Shown here: in pieces, positions 22,932 through 35,289 of the stretch | Position numbering within the stretch: the first letter of the stretch is position 1 | Layout of the letters: each line of letters starts with the position of its first letter | Source: Gracilariopsis chorda | Lineage: Eukaryota > Rhodophyta > Florideophyceae > Gracilariales > Gracilariaceae | DNA length: 64,000 nucleotides | Assembly (NCBI GenBank): GCA_003194525.1 | Contig: NBIV01000003.1 | Location: 434,001-498,000 of the forward strand | Direction: 5' to 3' | Translations under genes and position numbers: made by a program | The notes under the pieces: generated by a model | Databases searched by the model: none | Told to the model about the DNA's origin: nothing | What the model saw: only the letters and a program-made list of their open reading frames with translations

Positions 22932-23595
22932 GATCCTTGCTGTATCTATCTACACAAACTATGCTAGATATCTGTCGTGCCGTCAATATTATTTCAAGGG
23001 CTCAGGCACGGCCTACAGTCATACACTGGCCTGCAGTGAAGATATTAATGCGTTACGTGAACGGTACAAGAGATTACGGGATGCGCATTAAGAAAAGGTC
23101 CGAAACCCATCCAGTTCTGTGTCATAGGCGTACGCATATTGGGCTGGAGATGACACGGATCGCAAATCTACAAGTGGATTCTGTGAGTTAATCTTTGGCA
23201 ACGTCATATTGTGGGAAAAATTGAAACAGAGAAACATTGCAATCTCAACAACAGAGGCTGAATATATTTCATTGTCAGATTGTTTCAAGCAGGTGAGGTG
23301 GGTTCGCAATATATTATGTGAAACAAAGCCTGTATCAGTTGAACGACACCCAATCATTTATGAGGACAACACCGGATTCTGGATTGGGCCGCTGGTGGCA
23401 GACGGGCGAAGCATGTTGAACTACGATATCATTTCGTAAAAAAAGGTGTTCAGCAAAACGAAATCGTTTTGAATTACCGCTGCACAGAAAAACTGCTTGC
23501 TGACATATTCACTAAGGGTCTATCACACCGATGCCATCAAGAACTGCGGAATTTGCTTGGACTTGTGAGATGCTTTCGTGGCATGGGGAGAAAGT
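22932..23595 (+). pseudogene. Copia C right half: end of RT and RNase H
   Basis: Continues the RT frame broken at 17669 with SLLYLSTQTMLDICRAVN and RAQARPTVIHWPAVK. RNase H follows, with WAGDDTDRKSTSGFC, LKQRNIAISTTEAEYISLSDC and YEDNTGF, in two frames. A LLADIFTKGL-like tail is seen in another frame near 23500. A purine run, GGGGAGAAAG, ends at 23594 next to TGTGAGCATTGTGCC at 23596, a plausible start of its 3' LTR. Confidence 0.85.
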
Positions 23596-25284
23596 TGTGA
23601 GCATTGTGCCATTGAGCACTCACACTGTTCTCACGTAACACTCTCACACTATGTAAGGTGTTACCTTTGTGTTGCATGAGAGTGTGGCAAGATGTGATGT
23701 GTCTACATCTCGGCCGTAAATAGTACGATACGATTTATGTCGATGTAATATCGGATATGTGTGGTTCTTTGCAGCTCAGTGATAGAGCGTTGATCACAAG
23801 CTAGAAGTATCTTTTGATTTTGGCAGGACTTACCAAGTAACGCTTCCATTTTCAAAAAGGATGAGCTGCTCGAAAGAACAGAGAACTCGTCCCAACCATA
23901 CTCAACCATACCCAACAGCTGCGAATGAAGCTTATCTTTGCACTGGGAGCTTGATTAGGCCAACTCCAATGTCAAAGGTGCAATATTGGTTGGAAGAAGG
24001 AGTCAAATACTACCTCTCTTCACTTTAGGTTCATGCCTAGGAGGCCTCTGGAATTCTCCTGGGAAGTTAGCGTATTCTGAAAAACCTTCAATAAAGTGTA
24101 GATGTGAGTTTGAAGATTAAGAATTTTTCCACAAAGCAACACAAATTTTGCGTAAACACACGGGAAGGGGGAGAAAAGGGCATCAAATATGATGAAAATA
24201 GCAAGAGAAACGAGGAAGTGAGGGCCTGATACGCATGCTGCGAAGAGCAGAAATGGGGAGAACCCATTGAAAGCTGCTCTGCAAAAATTGGTCATTCGCT
24301 CTCTGTAAAGAGGGTGGCGTCGGTCAATTTTGTGAGAGAGAAGGGTTTAAAAAGACATCCTGTGCTTGGTACTCCGAGAAAGGACTACGATTAGAACTGG
24401 GGGAGGAGGGTCTAATGGCGTGGCACCGTGCAGACCATCCGTCTAAATGGAAGTACAAAGTATGAAACATAGTAATGCCTGCACTGTCCTGACTCATAGA
24501 CAAGGCGGATGTGCAAGATTGTTGGAAGACTACTGATGCATGTGTTCGTGAGCGTTCACGACGTGGGTTTACTTGGAGGATCAAAGGAAGTTGCTGCTCT
24601 CATCAATGCGTTGTCTATAATTCTACGTGCATGTAGGCAGTAAAAGTACTCTATCGGAATTATAAATGCCTTTCCTGGATCCTTTCTTGATTCCAACCAC
24701 AATTTTCAATTACTCCCATACCCTCTTCGTTTTCGCAGCGCAATGCACAATACACCAGGTGCTGAAGCACTTGCATTCCAAACAGAATGATTTGGGATCC
24801 GCTTGCCTCAGTACATTGTTGATGGTGGCATTCTCTCCTGAATGCTGGGCAGCGAAAAAAATTCATCAATGTTGTTACCGCGAGAGTTGCTCAAGATTTT
24901 GCACAAGTGCTAGGCTTTTCTAATAAATGAAGGCACAGAACTCTACAAAAGCGAAACCAACGGAAATTTTGTAATAAATTGCGCTAGAGACAAGAGAAAA
25001 TTTACCGATTAAAGATAGTGATAGTTTCTCACCACCACCAGAGGCAGTTGCTAAGAAACTGTACCATGATCACATTAAAGTATTTTTCGATTCATAAGCA
25101 AGCATTTAAGACGAAACAATACCGGGACGTTTAGCTCTTCCTCTTCGACTCCCATCAGGTATTATTACATCGAGTACATTATTGAATGAAAATCCTGAAA
25201 GTCTTGTTCCTAAGTTTGAAACGCAGCTTACCTATACCTTACACCTCTTGATCACTACTTTCTCTCGCCTTTCGCCTTCATGAG
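23596..25284. other. Possible copia C 3' LTR start, then unrecognised sequence
   Basis: 23596-23700 is rich in short CACACT/AGTGTG inverted motifs and could be LTR, but the 5' partner is missing (the element is truncated on the left), so its end cannot be set. The rest has only short open frames with no motif. Confidence 0.4.
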
Positions 25285-25309
25285 TTGTTTTGAGTGCTTC
25301 TAGACGATA

Positions 25310-25320
25310 TAAAAGGGCCA
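25310..25320 (+). promoter_or_regulatory. TATA box of gypsy E copy 1
   Basis: TATAAAAGGGC, conserved at the matching place in copy 2 (31498-31508). Confidence 0.6.
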
Positions 25321-25368
25321 ATTGACGCCCGGAACTCGGTCTGCACTCAACTCATCACACATACACAC

Positions 25369-25911
25369 TGTGAGGTAAGACGCGCGGGCGTCCTACTCGG
25401 GTGAAATGTCCGGGAACGGTAGCCGTGGGTGTTGCGCAACGGGGTATAAGGCCGTGCCGGTACCGAGTCGGAAAAGGCAGAACGGTGAAGGGGCAGAGTA
25501 GCGCAAGACCCAATGTGGTAAGGCGGCGTACGGAGACTTGCATAGCCCAAAAACATGCCACGCACCTAAGCAAGTAGGCGATGTCACAGTAGATATCTGA
25601 TATGACGCAGCCTGTACAGGACTTTGACGAGCTTTATATCCTACTATGTCTTAGGAACCGTGCTAAGGAAATAAGAGGAAGAGCCTAGTAGGATGCGAAT
25701 TGAGTTTACTGTTTGAGAGCTTCGGCCGCGCTATTGAAAAGCCACTATCTAGCTAGGCAGCGCCACACTTGTATGGCTTATCGTTTGCGAGGCACTAGTT
25801 GCCGCAGGCATACACGTGTGCTACTACAAATGCAACACTAACCGACTAGTTGAAGGGCTCTAACTGCCAGAAGACCACTCTGATAACCAGTACTCACTTC
25901 CTAATACACAC
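25369..25911. mobile_element. Insertion of about 535 bp inside the gypsy E leader, flanked by an 8-bp duplication
   Basis: Copy 2 reads straight through ATACACACAAACC, while copy 1 has ATACACAC at 25361-25368, about 535 foreign bases, and ATACACAC again at 25904-25911 before AAACC. The insert starts TGTGAGGTAAGACG and contains GGTATAAGGCC. An 8-bp duplication would fit a hAT-type element or, read as 5 bp, a solo LTR. I see no convincing terminal inverted repeat and no coding capacity. Confidence 0.6.
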
Positions 25912-26633
25912 AAACCTCACCGCCAACCTTTCTCATTGATTCTATAAACCATTAAACCATCACCTGCATGTACATATGCGTGTGCCTCTAGATACATACT
26001 CTGGTTGTGGAACTACCTTCACTAAGACCTGTTTAATTGCTTCAAGCGTGAATGGGAGACGGGCAGTGTGTATGAAAGGTGCTTTTGTCGTCTGTGAGGC
26101 CTACCGAAGTTTTGCTCGGATAATTGTATCGGTTGAAAGACCTGGTGATCTTCGTACAGAAATGCTGGACGAGAGGCTACTCGCAGGCGACGTGCTGTGC
26201 AATCTTTCCTGCAAAGGGCCAGATTGAATACATAGTGAAAGCATATCCCGCGGTTTGTAGCTCTTCTTTGGAGGTTGTGTAAGGATTGTACGCGCCTGTT
26301 TCTGGTTAGCGAAGAAGTAATTAAGCTGCAGAAATCGCTTCACATCCAGAATGTCTGACCAGAAGCCAGGAATCTGACTCTTAGTGGCCATTGATATAAA
26401 TGTTTGGTTGCGCGCTGTTTCGAGAAGTTTTGAAGACGTTTTTTGGATTGAGACTCCTCTCTCTCTTTTGATTTCATATTTTCTTAGCAGGTTGAGTACT
26501 TTTGGTTCCTGCATTTCCATTTCTTCGTGCTTTCCGTTTATCATTTTCATGTTTACGGGGCTTTCAGCTAGGAAGACACACTTTCCAGCCTACTTTGTTG
26601 CTGAGTTTGACCCCCCTGCATCACCGTTTTGTG

Positions 26634-27335
26634 ATGGCGCCCATATGGTACTCTCAAGCAGGGAACTCATCTGAGTCTAGCCCTACATACACTTCTTTTG
26701 ATGGATCGTCCGTCGATTTTGTGATGTTTTTCTTCTACACCGAGAATGTTGCTCTGAGAGGAAAGAGCGAAGACGATATGGCGCTTGAGCTTCTCGGCTT
26801 TCCAGAGGAGAGCGCTTTCGAGTTTTTTCTTGATACTTGCGCCAGTAATGGCTCAGTCTCGGAAGAACCAAAACATTATCAATCCGTGAAGCAAGCTTTT
26901 ATCAATCGCTTTGCGAAATGCGAAGAAACAGAAGAGGAAATCCGCCTGGCAATATTGGGTGAACTAGCTTACAGATATTTGTTTGGTTTCTTGACTCATA
27001 TGGACCACCTCCTCCAGAAAGCTGGGTTCAAGGCTTAGGCAAAATTTGGACTGTTGAGAAAAGTTGTGATAGAATACGCTGACGTAGCTCTGTGTATCGT
27101 CTTTCATAGTGCAAACGATTATGAAGATTTAAAGGTTTCAGTGAAAGCCTTTGATGCTGCCAAGAGAGCAATGGGTTCGCATGTTTCATTCGTGGGCCCT
27201 CCGAAGCGTATTGTCCAAAACCACGGGTCATTGGATCAATTTTCCTCCCAAAGTTTGGAGTCCAAGGTTGATAATTCATCCAAACAGTTTGCAGAGCTAA
27301 CTATCATGGTTAAGACTTCACAAATGAAACGTTGA
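26634..27335 (+). pseudogene. Gypsy E Gag, broken
   Basis: Likely start MAPIWYSQAGNSS at about 26634; an upstream extension of the frame lies in leader sequence. A helical Gag core with EPKHYQSVKQAFINRFAKC and LGELAYRYLFGF ends at TAG/TAA near 27036 and continues in a second frame at 27054-27335 (YADVALCIVFHSANDYEDL). A CCHC zinc knuckle CACCGRIGHSGITC near 27420-27462 lies in yet another frame. Confidence 0.7.
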
Positions 27336-27359
27336 GACTACGACAGAACCTTCCTTTAT

Positions 27360-30300
27360 TGCAGGAAGGCCGGTACTTACGCATCAACATGTGATGGAAA
27401 TCTGCATCGTGATATTAGATGCGCTTGTTGTGGAAGGATTGGACACTCTGGGATCACCTGTTGGAAAAGTCCCAGGCCAAAAGAGACTAGAGAAGTGTGC
27501 GAAACTAAAGAAGGGCAAAAGAAACCTTCTTCTAGTGTACACAAAACATCTGATCATGTGTCGATCGTGACGGAGAACTTTTAGAATGCGGAGATAGTTG
27601 CTAAAACAAACAGAAATGCCGAGCTCGAAGCCCTTCCTAAACAGCCCCGTTTGGATGGCAGAGCGCCCATCCTAGTCTTGCTAGACCCATCCCGTTCAGA
27701 AAAACGATTTCGTCAAGCAACGGTTCATGAGCATAGAATACGGATATAGAAACAGAGAAAGGTTAAGAAAACGAGAATACAGGATGATTCAAGCACGTGA
27801 AACGACCTGGCAGAGCTGGCAAATGCTTCATCCGGATTGAAATTTGGAGAAATGATTCGCGGAGGCGCTGATGATGCTAAGAAGGAGATTTGTAGCTTAT
27901 CGGTTGCTGGCTTAACGTTCTAAGTTCATTCGTCGGTCCAATTGGTAAGCAGACGTCTGAAAGCAGTCTATGTGAAGATATATGGAACTGAGACTGAAGC
28001 ACTACTCGATTCTGGAGCTGTGTCGAATTACATTTCTACCCAATCTTTGTGAGAAGTTGTCATTCGAGCAGAATGATACATCGAAGAAGATAAATGTAGC
28101 TAGTGGACAGCGCCCTACGAAAGGGTATACGTCATGAAGTTCCCATCTCGTTTGGAGGCATGTCCGTTCTGCTAGGATTTCTCGTTATCGATGGTCTTTG
28201 GTTTGGCGTTATAGTTGGTCATCCCACTCTTGAGACACTTCAAGTTTGTATTGACCTTGGCACCCAGCAAGTGAAGATGAAAATTGCCGTGAAGAGATTC
28301 ATACTTGTCTTCAACTGCGCTCGTGTTGTTTTTCCAGACGGGGCGAAGTTCATACAGATAGCGATGACATTACATCGGATTATGATGCTGCTTTCGATGA
28401 TGAACGTAATTCTGAAGACGAAGATGAACTGATTGTCGCTCTGACAGACAAGAGTCAAGATGATCCTGGCAACATGATACCACCTTTCGACATTTCTGTT
28501 GACAGTCAACAAAGAGAGTTGTTTTTTCTCTAAGCTATCCCATGTTCCCGAAAAAGAAAGGAAAGGGATGATGTCTTGATTGCAAGAGTCCAATGTATTC
28601 TCTTGGTCTCTGATATACCTTCGTCTTGCAGACTCTTCTGTACCTCATTCCTTTGAGTTAGCCGTGGATAAGCCAATATATTTCAGAGCCAGGAGAGTGT
28701 CTCCTAAGCACAATGAGTTGGTCCGCAAGGAAACTGATCTGTTATTGAAGGCTAGTATTATTACCCTTTCTGCTTCTGCGTGGTCATTTCTAGTGGTCAT
28801 TGCTTCTAAATAAGATGGATGTCCAGGGTTCTGCGTTGAGTAATGCGAACTCAATAGAGCCATGAAAGCCGATCGATGGTTACTGCCCCGCACGGAAGAA
28901 GTCTTTGACGACCTTGTTGTGACCACCCTCGATCTTTTTCCAGGGTACTGGCAAGTCAAGATGTCTGAAGATTCCAAAGAGATGACCACATTTGTTTGCA
29001 TATACGAGATGTTCATGTTTGAATTCATGCCTTTTACCCTTATGAATACCCCTTCCACATATCAGCGTGTGATGGACCATGTGCTCCCAGGACTTGCTTT
29101 TGTCCGAGTAAACATAACGGCATCGTGATATTCTCAAGGAATCTTGAAGAATTTATTTCTCATTGATACTAGTATTCGACCGCATAAGAAAGAATGGTCT
29201 TAAACTCAAGTTGTCGAAGTTTTTTTTTTGCTTTGTATCGGATATCTCTTCTTGGACATTTCATTGATGCAAATGGCGTATATGTAGACCACTCAAAGAA
29301 TGACAAGATTCAATAGGCTCCCGTGTGTACTAATACGACAGAGCTTAGGTCGTTTCTTGGTCTAGCAGGGTACTATCGGCGATGTACAAGAAACTTTGCT
29401 GAGAAATCTGTCGTACGTCACAGTACTACGTCAGAAAATAAGACATTGACATGGACAAAAGATATGCTTGATGCGTGTCGTGACTTGAAAAAGGAATTGA
29501 AGGAGTATCCACTGTTGTCGTTTCCAGATTTTGAAAAGCAGTTTCTCTTAGAGACCGATGCTTCTAGTGTTTCCCTAGGCACAGTGTTCTTGCAGCATAA
29601 AGAGAATGGAATAATTCACCCATTGCAGCTAGCCAGTCGTACTATGACCTCTGCTGAAAGGAAGTACTCGGCATGTGCATGAGAGGCACTGAAAGTCATT
29701 TTTGCACTCGAGATGTTTAAGTTATACCTTCTTTCTTCGGTTCCATTCAAGTTTATCACAGATCATATAGAGTTACGCTACGCTTTCCTGAATCGGGACA
29801 TACATGGACGCCTAGCCCGATGGCTTGACTTTATAGGCGAGTACCACTTTCAGATTGTGTATCGTGCAGGCAAGGTTAATGGTGCTGCAGAATACCTTTT
29901 TCGGACTCACCGCGGAGACAAGATACACTCACATGAAGACGAAAGGGATTTTGCTTGCCTTGCAGTTGAAGTTGAGCACTTTTCCGGACTGGAACCATAC
30001 TATTCCAGTATTGCCCGCTATCTTTGTAAGTTGCCGATGAATGAGAGTGACACGTATATTCCTCATGCAATCCGACGTTGGGCAAAGCAGTTTCTGGTCT
30101 GGGAAGAAAAACTGTTAGGAAGGATGCCAAACATTTTGCGAGTTGTTCTGGATATCACTCGGCGACGGCACATCATTAAGTCTTTTCACGACTAAATCAA
30201 CAATGAGACGTTGTAGCCTCACCAAAGTTTATCACTGAGCGATTTTGGTGACCGACTATGTATCGAGAAATCGGGAACTACGTAAAGAGCTGTGATGCAG

Positions 30301-31167
30301 GTCCGAGAATGTCACCATTGCCTAAGTATTATAGCAGTCTCCATAGATCTAAGGCTTAATTTTTTGACGTATCTTCGATGGACTTCGCCGGCCTATTTCC
30401 TACAAGCCAGTCGGGATAGAGATTTCTTTTGGTTATCGCTCAGCCTTTGACAGGTTGGCCAATCATTTCACCCACTAAGACCTCTACATCAAAAGTGGTC
30501 ATCGACTTTGTGAAAAATGGAATCATCTCTCCATTCGGCTTACACAGAGTTATCGTTTCAGACAATGAGATGTGTTTCACATCTAAGTCGCTTGTTGCAT
30601 TCATGAGAGAGAATGATGATAAGTGGAAGACTGTCCTAGCCTATGCTCCGATGTCAAATATCCGGGCAGAGAGAATGGTTGGCACTCTGAATAGAGCTTT
30701 CGAAAAGATGATGCTATCCAACTATTTGAATTGGGATGACCAATTGTCTTCAGTTCTGTATGACTACCACCGCCATCATCGCTCTAGTGGAGTGTCGCCC
30801 TTTGAGCAGCTTTACGGTGTGCGAACACGTATGAATTCGAAAGAAAATGGTCTTGTACCAAGTTTTGCAGACTACTTTCATACATTCAGAGAGTAGGACG
30901 TATTTGCAGCATCCAATCCAGGAGCTAAGTGATATTAGTTGGAACGTCATCAAATTAGTTTAACAAAGAAGATAACGAAGTTTGCAGTCCATGAGCTGGT
31001 TATTGTTGCTCGAGACTCTAAATACCACAGTGAAGTGCCCTGCATTTTTCTCCAAGTACTTTGGGCCGTATGGAATTGTGACATCTAAGCATCCCAGATA
31101 CACTTTGGTATCCCCGCACGACCGCTACATTTGCAATGGAATTCATGCACGTCATTTGAAGATATAA
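27360..31167 (+). pseudogene. Gypsy E Pol: protease, RT, RNase H, integrase, broken
   Basis: The protease motif ALLDSGAVSNYIS is at about 27999-28040. RT has RVSPKHNELVRKETDLLLKA, a split LPRTEEVFDDL and TLDLFPGYWQVKM (28580-29128); the YxDD region near 29140 is lost to frame changes. RNase H (29323-30195) has LRSFLGLAGYYRRC, FLLETDASSVSLGTVFLQ and LARWLDFIGEYHFQIVYRAG. Integrase has SMDFAGLFPTS, VSDNEMCFTSKS and IRAERMVGTLNRAFEKM (30380-30896). The usual C-terminal GPYGIVTSKHPRYTL and NGIHARHLKI close the frame at 31167. Many stops; not functional. It is a different gypsy lineage from A/B, with no chromodomain seen. Confidence 0.88.
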
Positions 31168-31469
31168 TTTTTGCCCCCATCGAAAGCTTAGAACTGGAGA
31201 TTGCCGCTACATAGCAACCGTTGAGGTTGAGGTTGTGTTGATCGCTGGACGTGTAGAATGTTCCGGCACTGCTTTAACACATTTGCAGAGTGTTCCAGCA
31301 GCTCTTAGAGCATTCTTAGCTTCCATGGCCTAGTAGTGCTACTGTATTTTATTCACGTTGGTGCCAGAAGACGGGGATTTATTGGGTATTATGCAGCTTC
31401 AGAGGCTGTTAGAAGCCAATGGAGTAACCTATACGCACAAAGTAGTAAGTAGAAAGTATAAATGCGTTT

Positions 31470-32316
31470 TTGGGTTGTTCTGAGTGCTTTTTGAAACTAT
31501 AAAAGGGCACCTTGATGCCTTAAACGTTGGTTCGGACTCAACTCATCATCAAACATACACACAAACCTTACCTTCTACCCTTTTCCATTCTTTTTATCAA
31601 TCATTCAACCATCATTTACATTTAGTGAAGCGTTTGCCGTGAGGCTTATACATGGAGTGCGGATCTGCTGTCACTAAGACCGGTTGAATGGCTTCAAGCA
31701 TAGACTAGAGATGGGCAGTGTGTAATAAGTCCCGTCGGTCGTCTGTGAGACCCACTAGAGCTTTGCTCAGATAGTGGTAGTGGTCGAGAGACCCGGTGAT
31801 TACGGAAATGCTGGACGGGAGGGTGCCTGCAAGCGACGTGCCGTGGACACTTTCCTGCAAAGGGCCAGATTGCGTATAGAATAAAGTCATAGCTTGCTGT
31901 TAGTCGCTCTTCCTTCGAAGCCCTGTTAAGATTGTACGGGCCAGGTTTTGGTTATCGCACCAGTAGGTAGGCTGCAGAAAGTGCTACAAATCTGCAGTGT
32001 CTGACTGGAAGCCAATAGTCTGACTTTTAGTGGCCATTGAAACAGATCTTTAGTTGCGCCCTGTTTCAAGAAGTTTTGAGGACATTTACTGGGATTGAGA
32101 CTCTTGCTCTCCCTTTGGTTATCATATTTGTATAGAAGGTTATGTCCATTTTTTTCCTACATTTCCATACGTTCGTGCTTTCTGTTTACCAGTTTCATCG
32201 CCACGGGGCTTTCAGCTAGGAAGACAACCTTTCTAGCCTACTTTATTTCTAAGTTTGGGCTCTTAGCCTTATTGTTTTGTGATAGCGCCCACATCAAAAC
32301 AGTATCGGCAACATAG
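31470..32316 (+). repeat. Gypsy E second copy: promoter, LTR-like and leader only
   Basis: Repeats 25285-26660 without the 535-bp insert, beginning near TTCTGAGTGCTTTTTG and TATAAAAGGGC (31498-31508), and ending around the GATAGCGCCCACAT segment where gag would start. It directly follows the gypsy E pol, so the order is element, then LTR-like region plus the leader of a second copy. Confidence 0.7.
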
Positions 32317-34337
32317 ACCGAGTTGTTAGTAGATTCTAGCTCAAACTTTGCTTTTTCGGACGCCCTCCTACCGTACCAACTAGGACAAATGAGCTATAAC
32401 CAGGAACGCGTTTCACGAGCAGTGTATGTAGGCGACTGGGCTTTACAGAAGAGCCTTCTGCCATGGCTTTTAACCTTGTGATTGGATAAGAGTATGAAAA
32501 TTGATGCGGCGTTGGTGAGCGAACAGGTACATAACTTGACGGTTTCAAACTGGCGGGACTTGCTGAAAGCGGTATCTTGCCCTGCATTGGTGATTTAGTG
32601 GAGTAGAGTAGGCATAGAGAAATCCACGCCTTGAATCTTCGCAAAAAGTCTTCACATAGCATTCATACCTGAGCACCTGAGCAAGCTCTTTTGGTGTTTA
32701 CTGCGCTTTGTGACGATCAAGGTATGATTTCCTTTCCTGTCGGCCTGTTTACTGGCGATGTTGATAATAACGCGATAGAGGAATGACGGGAAGCGCTCTG
32801 GATCTCTGAGAGCAGTACAGAATTACTTGGAATTGAATTGTTAATTATACGTTCGAGAGCATCTGCCGACCTGACTCAAATGGATCTCTACATGCGCACG
32901 CCAGCCGCGAATGCATCGTGCCACGCAAGTTGCACAGGCGAGAGGAACAAGATTGTAGGCACTCTCTATCAGGGATTTAAAAGTGGCACCTTGACGCGCA
33001 TCGGCCGGGATCGCACGGGGGACCTGAAAACGCAGACGGGAATCACTGCGTGCCATGAAATGGAGGTCTAGTGGCGCCGATCCGCCAGAGCGATATCATT
33101 GTTGAAGGCAATAGACACGCTATGAACTTCAGCTGAACTTGGAGCTGACGCTTTACATGTTTTTTTGAGTGCCGCCGCAACGCCAAGTCATGCACCACGT
33201 TACACGTATACCTATCTTGCTACGCCTCCATCAACCCTTTACCCCACATACTCCAAAGCATAGTAACCATCCTTCCTCGGGCGCCGCGTGCGCCTTGGCC
33301 TCTATAGGTGACTTGCTTTCGACGCAAGTCTTTAAGCCAGAAGAAAATCCTTACATGTGTACACAGTTTGATAGTTTGTCACGCGGTCGCTACGAACAGA
33401 AAGACGCTTACAAGGGTGCTTCCGTGCGCCAAAACTTGCAAAACACCATGTGGTGCGTTCTCAGCCAATAATATTAAGACGTGATGTGCTGCTTGTGACA
33501 GGCGTGCACCATCGCAATAGAGACTCCATGCGTGGCACTAGTGTTGAAGAAACTTTTCGAATCAGCAGCATACGCCCCACATAGCAGGCTTATGGTCGTT
33601 GCTGGCACACGGACAGTTAAAAACACTTCTTGTTCAAGAGCTTGGTGGGATTCAAATTAGGCCGAGCTCGAGGTGGAACCCGTGATACATGCCGGAACGG
33701 ATAAGCATGTGATGAGAGCTTTTTCAGTACGAATTGTACGCCCACATTTTTCTATCATACTTGCAAGCACGACAACATCTTCCAGCATCGCAGCGGCTTC
33801 TTCCATTGCTGAGCCTGCCACAGTATCGCTCGCTCATGCGTTTCTCTCCGACGGGCCTCTGATTTGAGTAAAGTTCCTTGCCCTTCTGCCGCAGATTTTG
33901 ACATCTAGTAATGCCTTGGTTGACTCACTCCAACACGCTAAACCACTCGCCGCGTCTGAAGAACTTGCTGAACGACTCTATGAAAGATTTGGATTTATAT
34001 GTTTACAGAAACTCGGTTTATTCTACTGCAAAGTCAACAATTCTGTATCCTAATCATTTGATTCACTACGTGGAGCCAGAAGGAGGGATAATTGCAACTT
34101 ATCAATTTTTAATGTAGTAGATTATGATTAATTCAAGTACCTGCTTGAATTTCCAAGAATTCCATTCTTCGCATGGGGCCTTCATCGCATTAAGGTATGA
34201 GATGCAAATTTTGAAGGCCAGGCCAGGTTGCACCACTCATTAGTGGTAGAGGCTTCCATTAAAAGGGATTAGGAAAATCGATTTTAGAGGGCCAAAAAAA
34301 TTGAGCCGAAACACAAAAACGCGGAATCCGGCTATTT
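32317..34337. other. Unrecognised region
   Basis: Holds a minus-strand open frame of 108 codons (32336-32662) and plus-strand frames at 32838-33071 and 33169-33471 (100 codons), none with a motif I know. Part may be further gypsy E internal or flanking DNA. No repeat pair was identified. Confidence 0.4.
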
Positions 34338-35279
34338 TCACCACTTGCCACCAACAAAGTTCAAGTGATCGTTGATGGACGCGCTTGTGCACTTGATTTT
34401 CCGTTCGGCTTGAGCAGAAAAATCGAGTTTGGCATCAGTTGCAGCTCCAGGCTGTACGTAGCAGAGAAACGTATCCGGTTTCTTCCAGCGGCCAGGCCAA
34501 TGGATGTGTAGGATAAGCTCGTTTTGTGTGTAGTCATGCGTCGCACCACCATAGCGGAAGCAGTGCGATGTGATGTGCGGGTTTTTCGGATCGCAGCAGA
34601 GATGATTTTGAAGAATATTACGAATGCACTCATTAAACTGCTCATTGCTAAGCGAAAAATGTTATGAATTCAGATCATGATATTTCTGTAGTGCAAATAA
34701 TCGTTGCGACTATTGCTTAAGGAAAGGTGTCCGAATAATCACACTTTGTTGTAGCACGAAGGTTTTACTTCGCTTTTAAATCAGAATTCCAGCATGCAAC
34801 TCATGTCGCTTAGCGGGGATTATGTCTTTGTATCGGAGCGCTGCCAACTCACTAGACCGTAGGTATCAGGAAAAAGAAAGCAGGATAGAAAGGCAAGACT
34901 CGAATAAGCAGAGGCGATTTCCAAAGTTGGCTAGAGCAACTACTAAATCACGAGGACAGGGAGTGTATTGCTGGCTAGGTACAAACCGATCCCAACCAAG
35001 CAATGCTTTATGCGAACGCGGGAGCTGAATTTTTAGTTTGGGCAGAAAAAATGAAACGGTCCTCCTTGTCTGAGTACAGATGCCCTTTCCAGCTCCTTCG
35101 TTAGAGTGATAGATGTAGGAAAAATATTACCCAAGCAGTGTGTCAATTTCATCAAGAGACGCGGTTTTCGGATTTTCTTTGCACCATTTCAAAAATCGAT
35201 TCATGACTTGCAAATGTCGTTTATGCGTCGCAGGGGCCAGTGACGCTACAGCTCATTCAAAACCGTCGTGACGGGGCAT
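34338..35279 (-). pseudogene. DIRS tyrosine recombinase
   Basis: Would integrate the circular DNA copy. One unbroken frame of 314 codons from MPRHDGFE at 35279 to TGA at 34340-34338, containing about six nonsense codons but no frameshift. The N-terminal core-binding domain shows SLAPATHKRHLQVMNRFLKW and SHKALLGWDRFVPSQQ. The catalytic domain keeps all diagnostic residues: arginine in YLRSSELAALRYKDI, HxxR in SHCFRYGGATHDY, and the likely nucleophile tyrosine in FLCYVQPGAATD. All six stops could come from CAA, CAG or CGA by one C-to-T change. Dead as it stands. Confidence 0.85.
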
Positions 35280-35289
35280 CTGCAGGATT

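Larger units (their letters stand above)
25285..26633 (+). repeat. Gypsy E promoter, LTR-like and leader region (copy 1)
   Basis: Diverged direct repeat of 31470-32316. Shared landmarks are TATAAAAGGGC, CTCAACTCATCA, ATACACACAAACCT, TTTCCTGCAAAGGGCCAGATTG, and a pyrimidine-rich segment before gag. Copy 1 is interrupted by an insertion at 25369-25911. The homology runs past any LTR into the untranslated leader, so the LTR boundary is not resolved. Confidence 0.7.
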
